A stretch of DNA of 64,000 nucleotides from Bacteroidia bacterium (lineage in GTDB: Bacteria; Bacteroidota; Bacteroidia; AKYH767-A; OLB10), in NCBI GenBank assembly GCA_016788065.1, contig JAEUTI010000081.1, positions 1-64,000 of the forward strand, read 5' to 3'. Of this stretch, positions 8,999 to 18,046 are shown piece after piece (positions within the stretch are counted from its first letter, which is position 1; every line of letters begins with the position of its first letter). The notes beneath the pieces are model-generated. The model was not told where the DNA came from and made no database searches. It saw only the letters and a program-made list of their open reading frames with translations. Made by a program: the position numbers and the translations under genes.

Positions 8999-10462
8999 TC
9001 AAATAGTCCTTTTTTTCTTGGTTTTTTCCTTAATCCAGTTGGAATAATTAATAATCTCATCATCACTTCCATCTGTATCTTTATGTTTATCAAGAAATTC
9101 TGCTAGCTTTTTCCGGAAAGTAGCCTCGTGTCCGTAATGTTCCATTCTACCAATCAGATAAATGAATTCTTTCTCCTTCAGGAATTGTTCCTGCTTTAAA
9201 ATTTCTTTAAAATCCTTCTTCATTCTGTTAATCCGGTAGGTTACATAATCCATATCACGTAGTTCGTAACGGATCATAAGTTCGGCAACAGAAACTTTAA
9301 ATTGCAAGGCTTGATCTGCATTTTTGTAGCTTTCCAACTGGTGAAGCCGGGTCATGAAACGGATCGATTCGCGGTATTTGGCCAAATCGAAATGTAAGAC
9401 TGAAAGGTTCAGATAAATAAAGATCTCATAGAATGGAGTTGCTGTTATTTTTCGGTTTTCACGGATGTCTTCCAAAACCTGAATAGCTTTTTCCTTATCA
9501 AGTTTGGAATAATTTATCACCAGTGAATTGTAATAAAAGAAAAGGTACTTGTCATACAGCGATTTTCCGAACTCTTTCATCGCATCATGCAGGAGTTCGG
9601 TATATTGAAGTGATAATTTTAGCTTATCGTTTTTGAATAGTGAGTTCACCAGATAGGTGAGCATTTGCAATTTGGTATCGTGGTTATTCTTATTGAAAAG
9701 TTCGAGTTTGGTAAATTCTTTATAGGTTCTAAGCAGGTATTCTTCCAATGCCTGGTATTCTCGGTTCTGCAATAAAATCTGACTGGCTGCAGTGTAAATC
9801 CGGAAACGAAATTTAGGGCTCTTCCGGATTTCAGGATCATGGAGGAAGTCGTCGATTGTTTTTTGAAGAAGCCCTACAACCGATTCATCACTTTTGGCAA
9901 AATTCTGCGTTATTTTCAGACGGTAACTTAACACCGCAACCACATCATCAATGGAACGTAATTGTCTGATTTTTTCCTGATTTTCACGTCGCTTCAGAAT
10001 ATAAGTTTCCGGGTTAATTTCAAGTATGTCGTGCGATAACCTTATAAATTCACCGTAAATCAGATCCAACAGCTCAAAATTCTCGATTACATTGGAGCGA
10101 GCTTCTGCTTTCTTTAGAAAGTAGGTCGCAAGTTGCGGCTGACTTTTCGAAATATAGAAACGTGCCAATGCATACAGGTTAATCGACATCAAAGTATCTT
10201 CTTCATTATAGTGCTGAAGCAAAAGACACTTATTGAGTCCGTTCATCAATCGGTTTCGAAGTCGGTAAAAGGCATTTTTATCGCTACCGGGATATAAGTT
10301 TTGAAAGATCTTGTCTTCATCGTAATTTTTACCGGCCTTTCTGATGTAATCAAAGAGTAAGATATCTTTCCGTTCTCCGGACTCCATGCGGGAGTTGTAA
10401 AGTTTGAAAAACCGAATCTCTTCTTTGTTTAAATTGTGAATGATGGAGCCAACAATATCCAT
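8999..10462 (-). CDS. Conserved all-helical protein of unknown function
   Basis: A 487-residue, charged, leucine-rich helical protein without signal peptide or membrane segment, so probably cytoplasmic. Repeating helix pairs (for example LNLYALARFYISKSQPQLA-like and YLNLSVLHFDLAKYRESI) suggest a TPR or similar alpha-solenoid, but no clear 34-residue consensus can be traced by eye. The C-terminus is basic (IKEKTKKKRTI). It is divergently transcribed from the T9SS substrate at 10556. I recognise the overall pattern from Bacteroidota hypothetical proteins but no function. Confidence 0.8.
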   Translation of the reverse strand: MDIVGSIIHNLNKEEIRFFKLYNSRMESGERKDILLFDYIRKAGKNYDEDKIFQNLYPGSDKNAFYRLRNRLMNGLNKCLLLQHYNEEDTLMSINLYALARFYISKSQPQLATYFLKKAEARSNVIENFELLDLIYGEFIRLSHDILEINPETYILKRRENQEKIRQLRSIDDVVAVLSYRLKITQNFAKSDESVVGLLQKTIDDFLHDPEIRKSPKFRFRIYTAASQILLQNREYQALEEYLLRTYKEFTKLELFNKNNHDTKLQMLTYLVNSLFKNDKLKLSLQYTELLHDAMKEFGKSLYDKYLFFYYNSLVINYSKLDKEKAIQVLEDIRENRKITATPFYEIFIYLNLSVLHFDLAKYRESIRFMTRLHQLESYKNADQALQFKVSVAELMIRYELRDMDYVTYRINRMKKDFKEILKQEQFLKEKEFIYLIGRMEHYGHEATFRKKLAEFLDKHKDTDGSDDEIINYSNWIKEKTKKKRTI

Positions 10463-10527
10463 GATGAAGTAGTTTTGGGAGCGTAAGATATTAAAAAAAA
10501 TGAATACCCGGATTTAAATGGATTGCT

Positions 10528-10535
10528 TATTTTTG
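10528..10535 (+). promoter_or_regulatory. Putative -7 box TATTTTTG
   Basis: Fits TAnnTTTG and lies 20 nt before the ATG at 10556, which would give a leader of about 15 nt. No clear -33 box was found. Confidence 0.5.
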
Positions 10536-10555
10536 AAATTATAAAACAAAAAGCT

Positions 10556-11242
10556 ATGAAAAAAGCGCTGATGTTGGTGACGATATCACTCTTGGCAGGG
10601 TGGTTTTCTTTAATAAGGGCTCAAGGTTCCATCGGACTAAAAGTAACTCAGATGGCTGGATATCCGGTTTTACCTGATACAGCCTATGAAGGAGTTTCCT
10701 ATTCGGTTACCTTAAAAGTAAACAATAACTCTAATATTGCTATTAATGGTGGTGTCAATATTTTGCTAAAAGCCGATTCCGGATCTGTAGCCTTGACATC
10801 ATTCGCTGGATTAGTGTTGCTGCCCGGTGACTCCACAACCACATTAATTCAAACCTATAACTTTGATACACAAACATATAAAGCAGGCAATAATATTGTG
10901 GTAGTATGGCCTGTGGTCCAAGGGGCGCCTGCATTTCCAATCGATTCTTTCTATACTCAGGTTTATTTTGTTCCGCTTGCAAGTTTAAATGCACCTGAAG
11001 TGGAAGCCATCAAATTTGCTATGTATCCCAATCCGGCAACAAGTGAATTGAAAATTGTAGCATCCTCCGATGAGCCGCTTGAGTACGTAAGAATTTTGAT
11101 GCCGGATGGCCGCCAGATGACTCAATATCTTCCTCTCGGGGATGGTATCATTGATATCAGAAGACTGAATCCGGGCATTTACTTTTTGGAAGCATCTTCA
11201 AAAAACAGAAGAGGTGTTAAGCGTTTCATAAAGGTCAACTAA
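10556..11242 (+). CDS. Small secreted protein with T9SS type A sorting domain
   Basis: A 228-residue protein starting at the ATG at 10556. The frame extends to 10523 but would include the promoter box, so the downstream start is preferred. A signal peptide (MKKALMLVTISLLAGWFSLIRA, then QG) is followed by a beta-rich domain of about 115 residues with an immunoglobulin-like look (YSVTLKVNNNSNIAINGGVNI, alternating hydrophobic strands). The C-terminus from about residue 155 (FAMYPNPATSELKIVA) is a T9SS type A sorting domain ending RGVKRFIKVN. Its function is unknown. Confidence 0.87.
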   Translation: MKKALMLVTISLLAGWFSLIRAQGSIGLKVTQMAGYPVLPDTAYEGVSYSVTLKVNNNSNIAINGGVNILLKADSGSVALTSFAGLVLLPGDSTTTLIQTYNFDTQTYKAGNNIVVVWPVVQGAPAFPIDSFYTQVYFVPLASLNAPEVEAIKFAMYPNPATSELKIVASSDEPLEYVRILMPDGRQMTQYLPLGDGIIDIRRLNPGIYFLEASSKNRRGVKRFIKVN

Positions 11243-11281
11243 GGCACTTCATAGCAGAAAATCTGCTTTTGTCCATATTTT

Positions 11282-11322
11282 TTACAGCCTGCAATTAACT
11301 ACCTTGCAGGCTGTAATTTTTT
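11282..11322 (+). terminator. Strong rho-independent terminator abutting the rsmI start codon
   Basis: A perfect 13-bp inverted repeat, TTACAGCCTGCAA (11282-11294) and TTGCAGGCTGTAA (11304-11316), with a 9-nt loop and six T residues. The T-run ends only 4 nt before the rsmI ATG at 11327. It clearly can terminate the 10556-11242 transcript. Confidence 0.9.
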
Positions 11323-11326
11323 AAGT

Positions 11327-12025
11327 ATGTCGAAACTCATTCTGGTGCCAACCCCACTCGGAAATCTGGAGGATATCACTCTCAGAGCTATTCGTATTTT
11401 AAAAGAATCGGATGTCATTCTGGCTGAAGATACCCGGACTTCCAGAGTTTTGCTTCAACATCTTGGCATTGAAAAGAGAATGTTATCTCATCATCAACAT
11501 AATGAACATCAATCGGTTCCGGAAGTTGTGAAAATGCTTTTAGCGGGACAGCAGGTAGCATTGATCAGTGATGCCGGCACCCCGGGAATATCGGATCCGG
11601 GATTTTTACTGGTTCGGGAAAGTCTGAAAGCCGGAATAACAGTTGAGTGCCTGCCCGGACCAACTGCATTCGTACCTGCATTGGTAATTTCAGGCTTGCC
11701 TTGCGACAGATTTCACTTCGAAGGATTTTTACCTCCCAAAAAAGGCCGTCAAACCCGATTGAAAGAATTGGCATTGTTGGAGCCAACCATGGTTCTTTAT
11801 GAGTCGCCACACAAAATTTCAAAAACGCTGGATCAATTGTGTGAATATCTGGGTCCCGACAGACAGGCTTCTGTTTCTCGTGAATTGACCAAAATGTATG
11901 AGGAGACCATTAGAGGTACACTACAGGAAATAAGCAATCATTTCAAAAATACAGAGCCCCGGGGTGAAATGGTTGTCGTTGTTGGTGGATTGTCGTCTGT
12001 TGTAAAATCAAAAGACCAGAGTTGA
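11327..12025 (+). CDS. rsmI: 16S rRNA 2'-O-ribose methyltransferase RsmI
   Basis: A 232-residue SAM-dependent methyltransferase of the tetrapyrrole-methylase fold that modifies C1402 of 16S rRNA. Family motifs are VPTPLGNLEDITLRA at the N-terminus, AEDTRTSRVLLQH, the glycine-rich SDAGTPGISDPG, and PGPTAFVPALVISGLP. The protein is short compared with the E. coli enzyme, as is usual in Bacteroidota. The start is fixed by the motif close to the N-terminus. It is preceded by a terminator hairpin that leaves almost no room for a separate promoter. Confidence 0.95.
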   Translation: MSKLILVPTPLGNLEDITLRAIRILKESDVILAEDTRTSRVLLQHLGIEKRMLSHHQHNEHQSVPEVVKMLLAGQQVALISDAGTPGISDPGFLLVRESLKAGITVECLPGPTAFVPALVISGLPCDRFHFEGFLPPKKGRQTRLKELALLEPTMVLYESPHKISKTLDQLCEYLGPDRQASVSRELTKMYEETIRGTLQEISNHFKNTEPRGEMVVVVGGLSSVVKSKDQS

Positions 12026-12226
12026 TTTTATACATATCAGTCTGCACAAATGGCAGTTAATCCCAGATTTTCAGAGCTACCAAACACCTAATTGAATCAT
12101 ATTTAATTCAAACAGTGTACCTGGTTTGATTCTCAGATCATTATATTGTTGATTACTTTTGTAACAGCGGGCAGCAATTTTTCGTATCTCCATTTATCTT
12201 TACAGTGTATCCAAAACAAACTTTTT

Positions 12227-15200
12227 ATGGAAGTTATTAAAAAACTCCTCGTTGCAAATCGAGGAGAAATCGCAATCAGAGCGCTTCGGGCAGCAGCAGA
12301 ATTAGGAATTCGTACCGTTGCCGTCTTTACTTATGAAGACCGTTATTCATTACACCGATACAAAGCTGATGAGGCATATCAGATTGGTGGCGATAAAGAT
12401 CCGTTGAAGCCTTATCTGGATATCGAAGAGATTATCTCTGTTGCAAAAAAGAATCATGTTAATGCCATTCATCCGGGGTACGGTTTTTTATCTGAAAATG
12501 TGAGATTCGCAACCCGATGCAGGGAGGAAGGTATCATTTTTATCGGACCATCTCCTGAATCAATGGAAATGTTAGGCGATAAAGTTGCAGCAAAAAAAGT
12601 TGCACGTGAAGTCGGCGTACCTCTCATTGAAGGGAATAAGGAAGTTCTGGCAAATGCATCCATTGCATTGTCGGAAGCAAAACGTATTGGCTTTCCCGTT
12701 ATACTTAAAGCAGCTGCCGGTGGTGGTGGCCGTGGAATGCGGGTTATTCGTAAGGAAGATGAATTGGAAAAAGCTTTTAATGAAGCTAAACGTGAAGCAG
12801 GAAATGCATTCGGTGATGATACCATTTTCATTGAAAAATTTATTGATGATCCGAAACATATAGAAGTTCAGATTCTGGGAGATCAATTCGGAAATCTGGT
12901 ACATTTATTTGAACGTGATTGTTCAGTGCAACGACGTTTTCAAAAAGTAGTGGAAATTGCTCCTGCACCACATTTAAAATCGGAGACTAAAAGAGCACTC
13001 TACAATTATGCCTTGGATATTGCCGCTTATGCCGATTATTACAATGCCGGTACAGTGGAATTTTTAGTTGACAGTGATGAAAATATTTATTTCATAGAAG
13101 TAAACCCTCGGATTCAGGTTGAGCATACCGTTACCGAACAAGTTACCGGAGTTGATATTGTAAAATGTCAGATTCTGATAGCCGATGGTAAATCATTGGC
13201 ATCACCAGAAATTGATATCAAGCATCAGGTGCAGATTCAATGTAATGGTTTTGCAATACAATGTCGTATCACCACTGAAGATCCACAGAACGATTTCAAA
13301 CCTGACTATGGAACTTTAATTGCTTACAGAAATGCGGGTGGTTACGGAATCAGAATCGATGAGGGAAGTTCTTATCAGGGGGTAAAGATTTCTCCGTTTT
13401 TTGATTCCATGCTTGCCAAAGTTACTGCTTCAGGCAGAAACCTTGCGGATGCTGCTCAGCGGATGAATCGTACCCTGATGGAGTTTCGTATTCGAGGTGT
13501 AAAAACAAATATTCCATTTCTTGAAAATGTAATTAATCATCCCGAATTCCGTGCCGGAAAAGCAACGGTAAATTTTATAGGAAGATATCCCGAGCTTTTT
13601 ACTTTTTCATACAAGCAGGATCGCGGAACAAAAATACTTTCATACCTCGCAAATGTAATGGTGAATGGTCACCCCGATGTGAAAGTTGTTGATAAAACAA
13701 AAGTGTTTAGGGTGCCTCGTATACCTCAGGTTCCAACCGGTGCAACACACCAACCCGGCACAAAAAATAAGTTGTCGGAGCTTGGTCCTGAAAAATTTGC
13801 TGCATGGCTGAAAAATGAAAAACCGGTTTATTTTACCGACACTACCATGCGTGATGCACATCAGTCGCTGCTTGCAACGCGCGTTCGCACAACCGATATG
13901 ATGAAAGTGGCGCGTAGCTTTGCCATTATGCACCCACAGACTTTCAGTATGGAAGTTTGGGGTGGTGCAACTTTCGATGTAGCACTTCGCTTCCTGCATG
14001 AATGTCCCTGGAAACGATTGCAACTGATCCGTGAAGCAGTGCCAAATATTTTGCTGCAGATGCTGATCAGAGGATCCAATGCAATTGGTTATGCAGCTTA
14101 CCCCGATAATCTGGTGGTGAAGTTCATAGAAAAGTCATGGGATAATGGAGTGGATGTGTTCCGGATTTTTGATTCGCTGAACTGGAATAAAAGCATGAAG
14201 GTTTCTATTAATGCAGTCAGAGAATATACAGGAGGAATCGCTGAAGCCTGCATTTGTTATACCGGCGATTTACAGGATAAAAGTAAAACCAAATACAATC
14301 TTAATTATTACCTCGATCTGGCCGGTGAACTTGAACAGATGGGTGCTCACATGTTGGGAATAAAAGATATGGCAGGATTATTAAAGCCATATGCCGCTGT
14401 TGAATTGATTGACGCTTTGAAAAAAACGGTAAAAATTCCAATTCACCTGCATACACACGATACTTCTTCCATCCAGCCAGCTACTTATTTAAAAGCAATT
14501 GAAGCAGGAGTAGATGTGGTTGATGTTGCATTGGGTTCCTTATCGGGACTCACTTCACAACCGAATTTTAATTCCATGGTGGAGTCTTTAAAAGGCCATG
14601 AAAGATATATGCCTTATGATATTGATTCCCTGAATGCATTTTCTAACTATTGGGAAGTGGTTCGGGAACATTATTATCCTTTTGAATCGGGATTGCTTGC
14701 CGGAAATGCTGAAGTGTATAAGCATGAAATCCCAGGAGGTCAGTACTCCAATCTCCGACCGCAAGCTGCTTCCTTAGGCCTGGAAGATAAGATGGAGGAA
14801 ATTAAAAAGGCTTATGAAGATGTGAATGAAATGTTTGGTGATATTGTCAAGGTTACCCCATCATCCAAAGTAGTTGGTGATATGGCACTTTACATGGTAT
14901 CAAACAATTTCACTAAAGAAGATATTTTCACGAAAGGTGATGCTATTTCTTTCCCTGAATCGGTGAAGAGTTTCTTTAAAGGTGATTTAGGACAGCCACC
15001 CGGAGGATTTCCTAAAGAACTTCAGAAAATAATTTTGAAGGATGAAGAAGCATACACGGATTTACCGAACGCACATATCTCACCGGTTGATTTTGATAAG
15101 GAATTTGCTGCATTCAAACAAAAGTTCGATGACCGTCAGACATTCCTTGATTTCTTATCCTTTAAATTTTATCCGAAAGTTTTCGAAGAGTATTTCAATC

Positions 15201-15664
15201 ACGAGAAAAAGTATGGTGATGTAACTGCAATTCCTACCACAGCCTTTTTCTATGGTATGAAGAGTAATGAGGAAATTCTGGTCAATATTGGTCAGGGGAA
15301 AACCATTATCATTAGATTGTTGTATGTTGGAGAACCTGATGAATCCGGTAACCGCGTTGTTTATTTCAGGTTGAACGGACAGACTCGTTCGGTCGAAGTA
15401 GCAGATAAGAAGGCCGGTGTTAAGAAAGTAGCTCATACCAAGGCAACAGCTGATACGCACATTGGAACGCCTTTGCAGGGAATGTTATCGAAGGTTTTTG
15501 TGAAGCCCGGTGATCAGGTAAAGAAAAATACACCGCTGTTCACTATTGAAGCCATGAAGATGGAGACGACAATTACAGCACCTAAAGATTTTAAAATTGA
15601 GAAGGTGGTATTGGCTGAAGGTAATCTTGTTGAAGCCGATGATCTGGTTCTGGAAACAAATTAA
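12227..15664 (+). CDS. pyc: Pyruvate carboxylase
   Basis: A 1145-residue biotin-dependent enzyme that makes oxaloacetate from pyruvate, bicarbonate and ATP. From N to C: biotin carboxylase (about 1-450; KLLVANRGEIAIRALRA, ATP-grasp AAAGGGGRGMR, EVNPRIQVEHTVTE); carboxyltransferase (about 535-800; TDTTMRDAHQSLLATRVRT, and HLHTHDTS metal site); conserved PYC/OADA region; and a biotinyl domain with lysine K1111 in EAMKMET. Length is typical for a single-chain enzyme. The start at 12227 places the first motif at the N-terminus; an upstream extension to 12146 lacks similarity. A near-consensus -7 box (TATCTTTA, 12195-12202) lies 25 nt upstream. Confidence 0.97.
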   Translation: MEVIKKLLVANRGEIAIRALRAAAELGIRTVAVFTYEDRYSLHRYKADEAYQIGGDKDPLKPYLDIEEIISVAKKNHVNAIHPGYGFLSENVRFATRCREEGIIFIGPSPESMEMLGDKVAAKKVAREVGVPLIEGNKEVLANASIALSEAKRIGFPVILKAAAGGGGRGMRVIRKEDELEKAFNEAKREAGNAFGDDTIFIEKFIDDPKHIEVQILGDQFGNLVHLFERDCSVQRRFQKVVEIAPAPHLKSETKRALYNYALDIAAYADYYNAGTVEFLVDSDENIYFIEVNPRIQVEHTVTEQVTGVDIVKCQILIADGKSLASPEIDIKHQVQIQCNGFAIQCRITTEDPQNDFKPDYGTLIAYRNAGGYGIRIDEGSSYQGVKISPFFDSMLAKVTASGRNLADAAQRMNRTLMEFRIRGVKTNIPFLENVINHPEFRAGKATVNFIGRYPELFTFSYKQDRGTKILSYLANVMVNGHPDVKVVDKTKVFRVPRIPQVPTGATHQPGTKNKLSELGPEKFAAWLKNEKPVYFTDTTMRDAHQSLLATRVRTTDMMKVARSFAIMHPQTFSMEVWGGATFDVALRFLHECPWKRLQLIREAVPNILLQMLIRGSNAIGYAAYPDNLVVKFIEKSWDNGVDVFRIFDSLNWNKSMKVSINAVREYTGGIAEACICYTGDLQDKSKTKYNLNYYLDLAGELEQMGAHMLGIKDMAGLLKPYAAVELIDALKKTVKIPIHLHTHDTSSIQPATYLKAIEAGVDVVDVALGSLSGLTSQPNFNSMVESLKGHERYMPYDIDSLNAFSNYWEVVREHYYPFESGLLAGNAEVYKHEIPGGQYSNLRPQAASLGLEDKMEEIKKAYEDVNEMFGDIVKVTPSSKVVGDMALYMVSNNFTKEDIFTKGDAISFPESVKSFFKGDLGQPPGGFPKELQKIILKDEEAYTDLPNAHISPVDFDKEFAAFKQKFDDRQTFLDFLSFKFYPKVFEEYFNHEKKYGDVTAIPTTAFFYGMKSNEEILVNIGQGKTIIIRLLYVGEPDESGNRVVYFRLNGQTRSVEVADKKAGVKKVAHTKATADTHIGTPLQGMLSKVFVKPGDQVKKNTPLFTIEAMKMETTITAPKDFKIEKVVLAEGNLVEADDLVLETN

Positions 15665-15706
15665 TTATAATGTTTCCGGAAAATTCGTAAGTTGTATCAA
15701 GGATGA

Positions 15707-16330
15707 TTATTCCTTATTGAAATAACTTACATACCATTCATGCTGATCAAAATCCTTCGCATCCGGATTCGGTATATGTTCAGGATCAATTTTACTGTAA
15801 AGTAAATCGAGTGATTTAAATTCTCTCCAGCTTATAATTTTGAATCCGGCCCTGTGCAATTGCGCACCACATACTCCCATGCCTATTTGATATTTTTTGT
15901 TGGCTGCATATCGGTTGCCATCATAAATAACATGGTTGCCGCACGCTGCGCTCACATCCATCATCACAGCAAGTTCAATTTTATTTTCTTCAGCAATTTG
16001 CAACATTTTTTCTGAAGCTAAAATCATTCCTTCGGTCCAGTCGATTCCTGTTGAGGTCAATACTTTTGCGCGACCTTCGAGCACATCAAGTCCGTTGCCA
16101 CCATAGATATCGCACATTTCACGCGGTGTTCCAAATGAAAAATGTTCCGGACAAAAGGAGGTCAGTTTAACGGTTTTATAATTGAGTAACTTCAGAACAC
16201 TGGGATATTCACCATAACTGGTGCCATCAACAGCACACTTTTCACCTATCATACATGCGCTTACAAGGATACGTAGCGGGTTTTCTGCTGTAGGTATTCT
16301 CAGATTTCTGATATAATCCTGATCTGGCAT
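15707..16330 (-). CDS. DUF523 family protein (TudS-like)
   Basis: A 207-residue cytoplasmic protein. The N-terminal motif LVSACMIGEKCAVDGTSYG matches the DUF523 pattern with two cysteines, and further conserved sites are FCPEHFSFGTPRE and SAACGNHVIYDG. Some DUF523 members are 2-thiouracil desulfurases that bind a labile [4Fe-4S] cluster through three cysteines; C27, C33 and the cysteine of AACGN are candidates here. The substrate in this organism is unknown. It converges on pyruvate carboxylase with a 42-nt gap. Confidence 0.82.
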   Translation of the reverse strand: MPDQDYIRNLRIPTAENPLRILVSACMIGEKCAVDGTSYGEYPSVLKLLNYKTVKLTSFCPEHFSFGTPREMCDIYGGNGLDVLEGRAKVLTSTGIDWTEGMILASEKMLQIAEENKIELAVMMDVSAACGNHVIYDGNRYAANKKYQIGMGVCGAQLHRAGFKIISWREFKSLDLLYSKIDPEHIPNPDAKDFDQHEWYVSYFNKE

Positions 16331-16387
16331 AATTTTAAAGTTATTCCTAAAATTAAATCATTTAATTGTCCCGTCAAAATTTACCAC

Positions 16388-16420
16388 AAAAAAAAGCGAT
16401 GATATTTTCATCGCTTTTTT
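16388..16420. terminator. Bidirectional rho-independent terminator
   Basis: A GCGATGA/TCATCGC 7-bp stem with a 5-nt loop is flanked by eight A residues on the left and six T residues on the right. On the minus strand it ends the acyl-CoA dehydrogenase transcript before the DUF523 gene. Confidence 0.85.
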
Positions 16421-16439
16421 ATTTATATAATCATGCTAT

Positions 16440-17618
16440 TTACGAAAATGCATTTTCACCGGTGACATCCATACCTGTAATTAATAAGTGGATATCGTGT
16501 GTGCCTTCGTAAGTTATTACCGATTCGAGGTTCATCATATGGCGCATGATCGGATATTCTCCGGTGATTCCCATTCCGCCATGAATTTGTCTTGCTTCAC
16601 GGGCAATTTCAAGAGCCATATTCACATTATTTCTCTTAGCCATTGATATTTGTGCGGGTGTTGCTCTGTTTTCATTTTTCAGTACACCCAAACGCCATGT
16701 GAGTAATTGTGCTTTGGTGATTTCAGTAATCATCTCAGCAAGTTTTTTCTGCTGCAACTGAAATCCTCCGATAGGGCGACCAAATTGTTTACGTTCTTTA
16801 GAATATCTTAATGCGGAATCATAGCAATCCATTGCAGCACCAATTGCACCCCATGAAATTCCGAAGCGGGCAGAATTGAGACATCCCAAAGGACCTTTCA
16901 ATCCCTTTACATTTGGTAACAGATTTTCTTTAGGAACCTGAACGTTATCGAAAACAAGTTCACCGGTAGCAGAAGCACGAAGCGACCATTTGCCATGTGT
17001 TTCAGGAGTTGTAAATCCTTTCATGCCACGTTCAACAATCAGACCTCTGATAACACCTTCTTCATCTTTAGCCCAAACTACTGCAATTTGCGCAAATGGA
17101 GCATTACTGATCCACATTTTGGCACCATTTAAAACATAATGATCACCTTTATCTTTGATATTGGTTACCATACCATTCGGATTCGAGCCATGATCCGGTT
17201 CTGTTAGTCCGAAGCATCCCAACCATTCTCCGGATGCTAATTTTGGTAAGTATTTTTTACGTTGCTCTTCACTTCCGTAAGTGTAAATAGGATACATTAC
17301 CAGTGAACTTTGTACCGATGCGGTAGAACGCAGACCTGAATCACCACGTTCGAGTTCCTGCATAATTAGTCCGTATGAAATCTGATCTAATCCGCCACCA
17401 CCATATTCAACAGGAATATATGGACCGAAAGCACCGATCTCAGCTAAGCCTTTAACCAGATGTTTCGGGAATTCACACTTTTGACAAGCTTCTTCAATAA
17501 TCGGAGAAACTTCTTTTTTCACCCAGGCACGAACCGTGTCACGAATGAGTTTGTGTTCGTCGGTTAACAATTCGTCGAGTAAATAGTAATCGGGTGCCTG
17601 AAAACGGTCTTGAGCCAT
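16440..17618 (-). CDS. gcdH: Acyl-CoA dehydrogenase, glutaryl-CoA dehydrogenase type
   Basis: A 392-residue FAD-dependent enzyme. It closely follows the glutaryl-CoA dehydrogenase pattern: SVQSSLVMYPIYTYGSEEQ, LGCFGLTEPDHGSNP, KWSLRASATGE, and TYEGTHDIHLLI with catalytic base E371. Glutaryl-CoA dehydrogenases oxidise and decarboxylate glutaryl-CoA to crotonyl-CoA in lysine and tryptophan breakdown. No neighbouring gene of that pathway is present, so the substrate is inferred from similarity only. It has its own terminator downstream. Its upstream region is the repeat-rich spacer. Confidence 0.88.
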   Translation of the reverse strand: MAQDRFQAPDYYLLDELLTDEHKLIRDTVRAWVKKEVSPIIEEACQKCEFPKHLVKGLAEIGAFGPYIPVEYGGGGLDQISYGLIMQELERGDSGLRSTASVQSSLVMYPIYTYGSEEQRKKYLPKLASGEWLGCFGLTEPDHGSNPNGMVTNIKDKGDHYVLNGAKMWISNAPFAQIAVVWAKDEEGVIRGLIVERGMKGFTTPETHGKWSLRASATGELVFDNVQVPKENLLPNVKGLKGPLGCLNSARFGISWGAIGAAMDCYDSALRYSKERKQFGRPIGGFQLQQKKLAEMITEITKAQLLTWRLGVLKNENRATPAQISMAKRNNVNMALEIAREARQIHGGMGITGEYPIMRHMMNLESVITYEGTHDIHLLITGMDVTGENAFS

Positions 17619-17624
17619 GGAGAG

Positions 17625-17647
17625 AATTAAGGATTAAGGATTAAGGA
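17625..17647. repeat. Heptamer tandem array (AAGGATT)n
   Basis: About three copies of AAGGATT directly upstream of the acyl-CoA dehydrogenase start. The word is the reverse complement of the AATCCTT array at 63281-63304. Confidence 0.9.
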
Positions 17648-17688
17648 ATGTATTTGAGAAATTATCTAAATTTTTGAAATCATCAGCA

Positions 17689-17743
17689 CCCCTCAACTTT
17701 GCTCAGGGTAGCACATCAGCACCCATTCGGCTTCGCTCAGGGC
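17689..17743. repeat. Two REP-like palindrome copies separated by an octamer unit
   Basis: Copy one (17689-17708, ending TTTGCTCAGGG) and copy two (17722-17743, CGGCTTCGCTCAGGGC) are in the opposite orientation to those at 4641 and 62764. CATCAGCA units lie before, between and after them. Confidence 0.85.
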
Positions 17744-17747
17744 AAAG

Positions 17748-17850
17748 CATCAGCACATCAGCACATCAGCACATCAGCACATCAGCACATCAGCACATCA
17801 GCACATCAGCACATCAGCACATCAGCACATCAGCACATCAGCACATCAGC
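17748..17850. repeat. Octanucleotide tandem array (CATCAGCA)x12.9
   Basis: Twelve perfect copies of CATCAGCA plus seven bases of a thirteenth, with no spacer. It is non-coding in all likelihood. The length of 103 nt without a mismatch indicates recent slippage or active homogenisation. Confidence 0.97.
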
Positions 17851-18018
17851 GGGTGCAAAAGTAATGAAAAAACAGGATTGCTTCAAAACAACATTAACAA
17901 ATTGATTATTAATTACTTTGAATGCTCATTGGGCAATATATTTATAACAAATTGACTGTGTAAAAGGTTTAGCGGATGTCTGACTTATGCAGTAAAATGA
18001 ATTTTGCAATAATATGAG

Positions 18019-18026
18019 TAGATTTG
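18019..18026 (+). promoter_or_regulatory. Putative -7 box TAGATTTG
   Basis: Fits TAnnTTTG and lies 20 nt before the ATG at 18047. No clear -33 box is visible. Confidence 0.45.
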
Positions 18027-18046
18027 TGTTGATATAGGATCTGATC

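Larger units (their letters stand above)
17619..18046. other. Intergenic spacer filled with tandem repeats and palindromes
   Basis: This gap between divergent genes holds, in order: an AAGGATT heptamer array (17625-17647), two copies of the REP-like palindrome (17689-17743), a 13-copy octamer array (17748-17850), and about 170 nt of AT-rich DNA ending in the promoter of the 18047 gene. Open frames across the octamer encode only a translated repeat (SAHQHIST) and are not genes. Confidence 0.9.

Noticed and set aside
12469-12904. Long frames opposite pyruvate carboxylase
   Set aside because: Shadows of a strongly conserved gene on the other strand; low-complexity proline or phenylalanine-rich products.
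17748-17850. Possible CRISPR array
   Set aside because: The repeats are 8 nt with no spacers between them and no cas genes nearby.
17674-17955. Open frames with repeated SAHQHIST
   Set aside because: They are simply the octamer array read in frame (24 nt equals 8 residues); there is no start context or homology.
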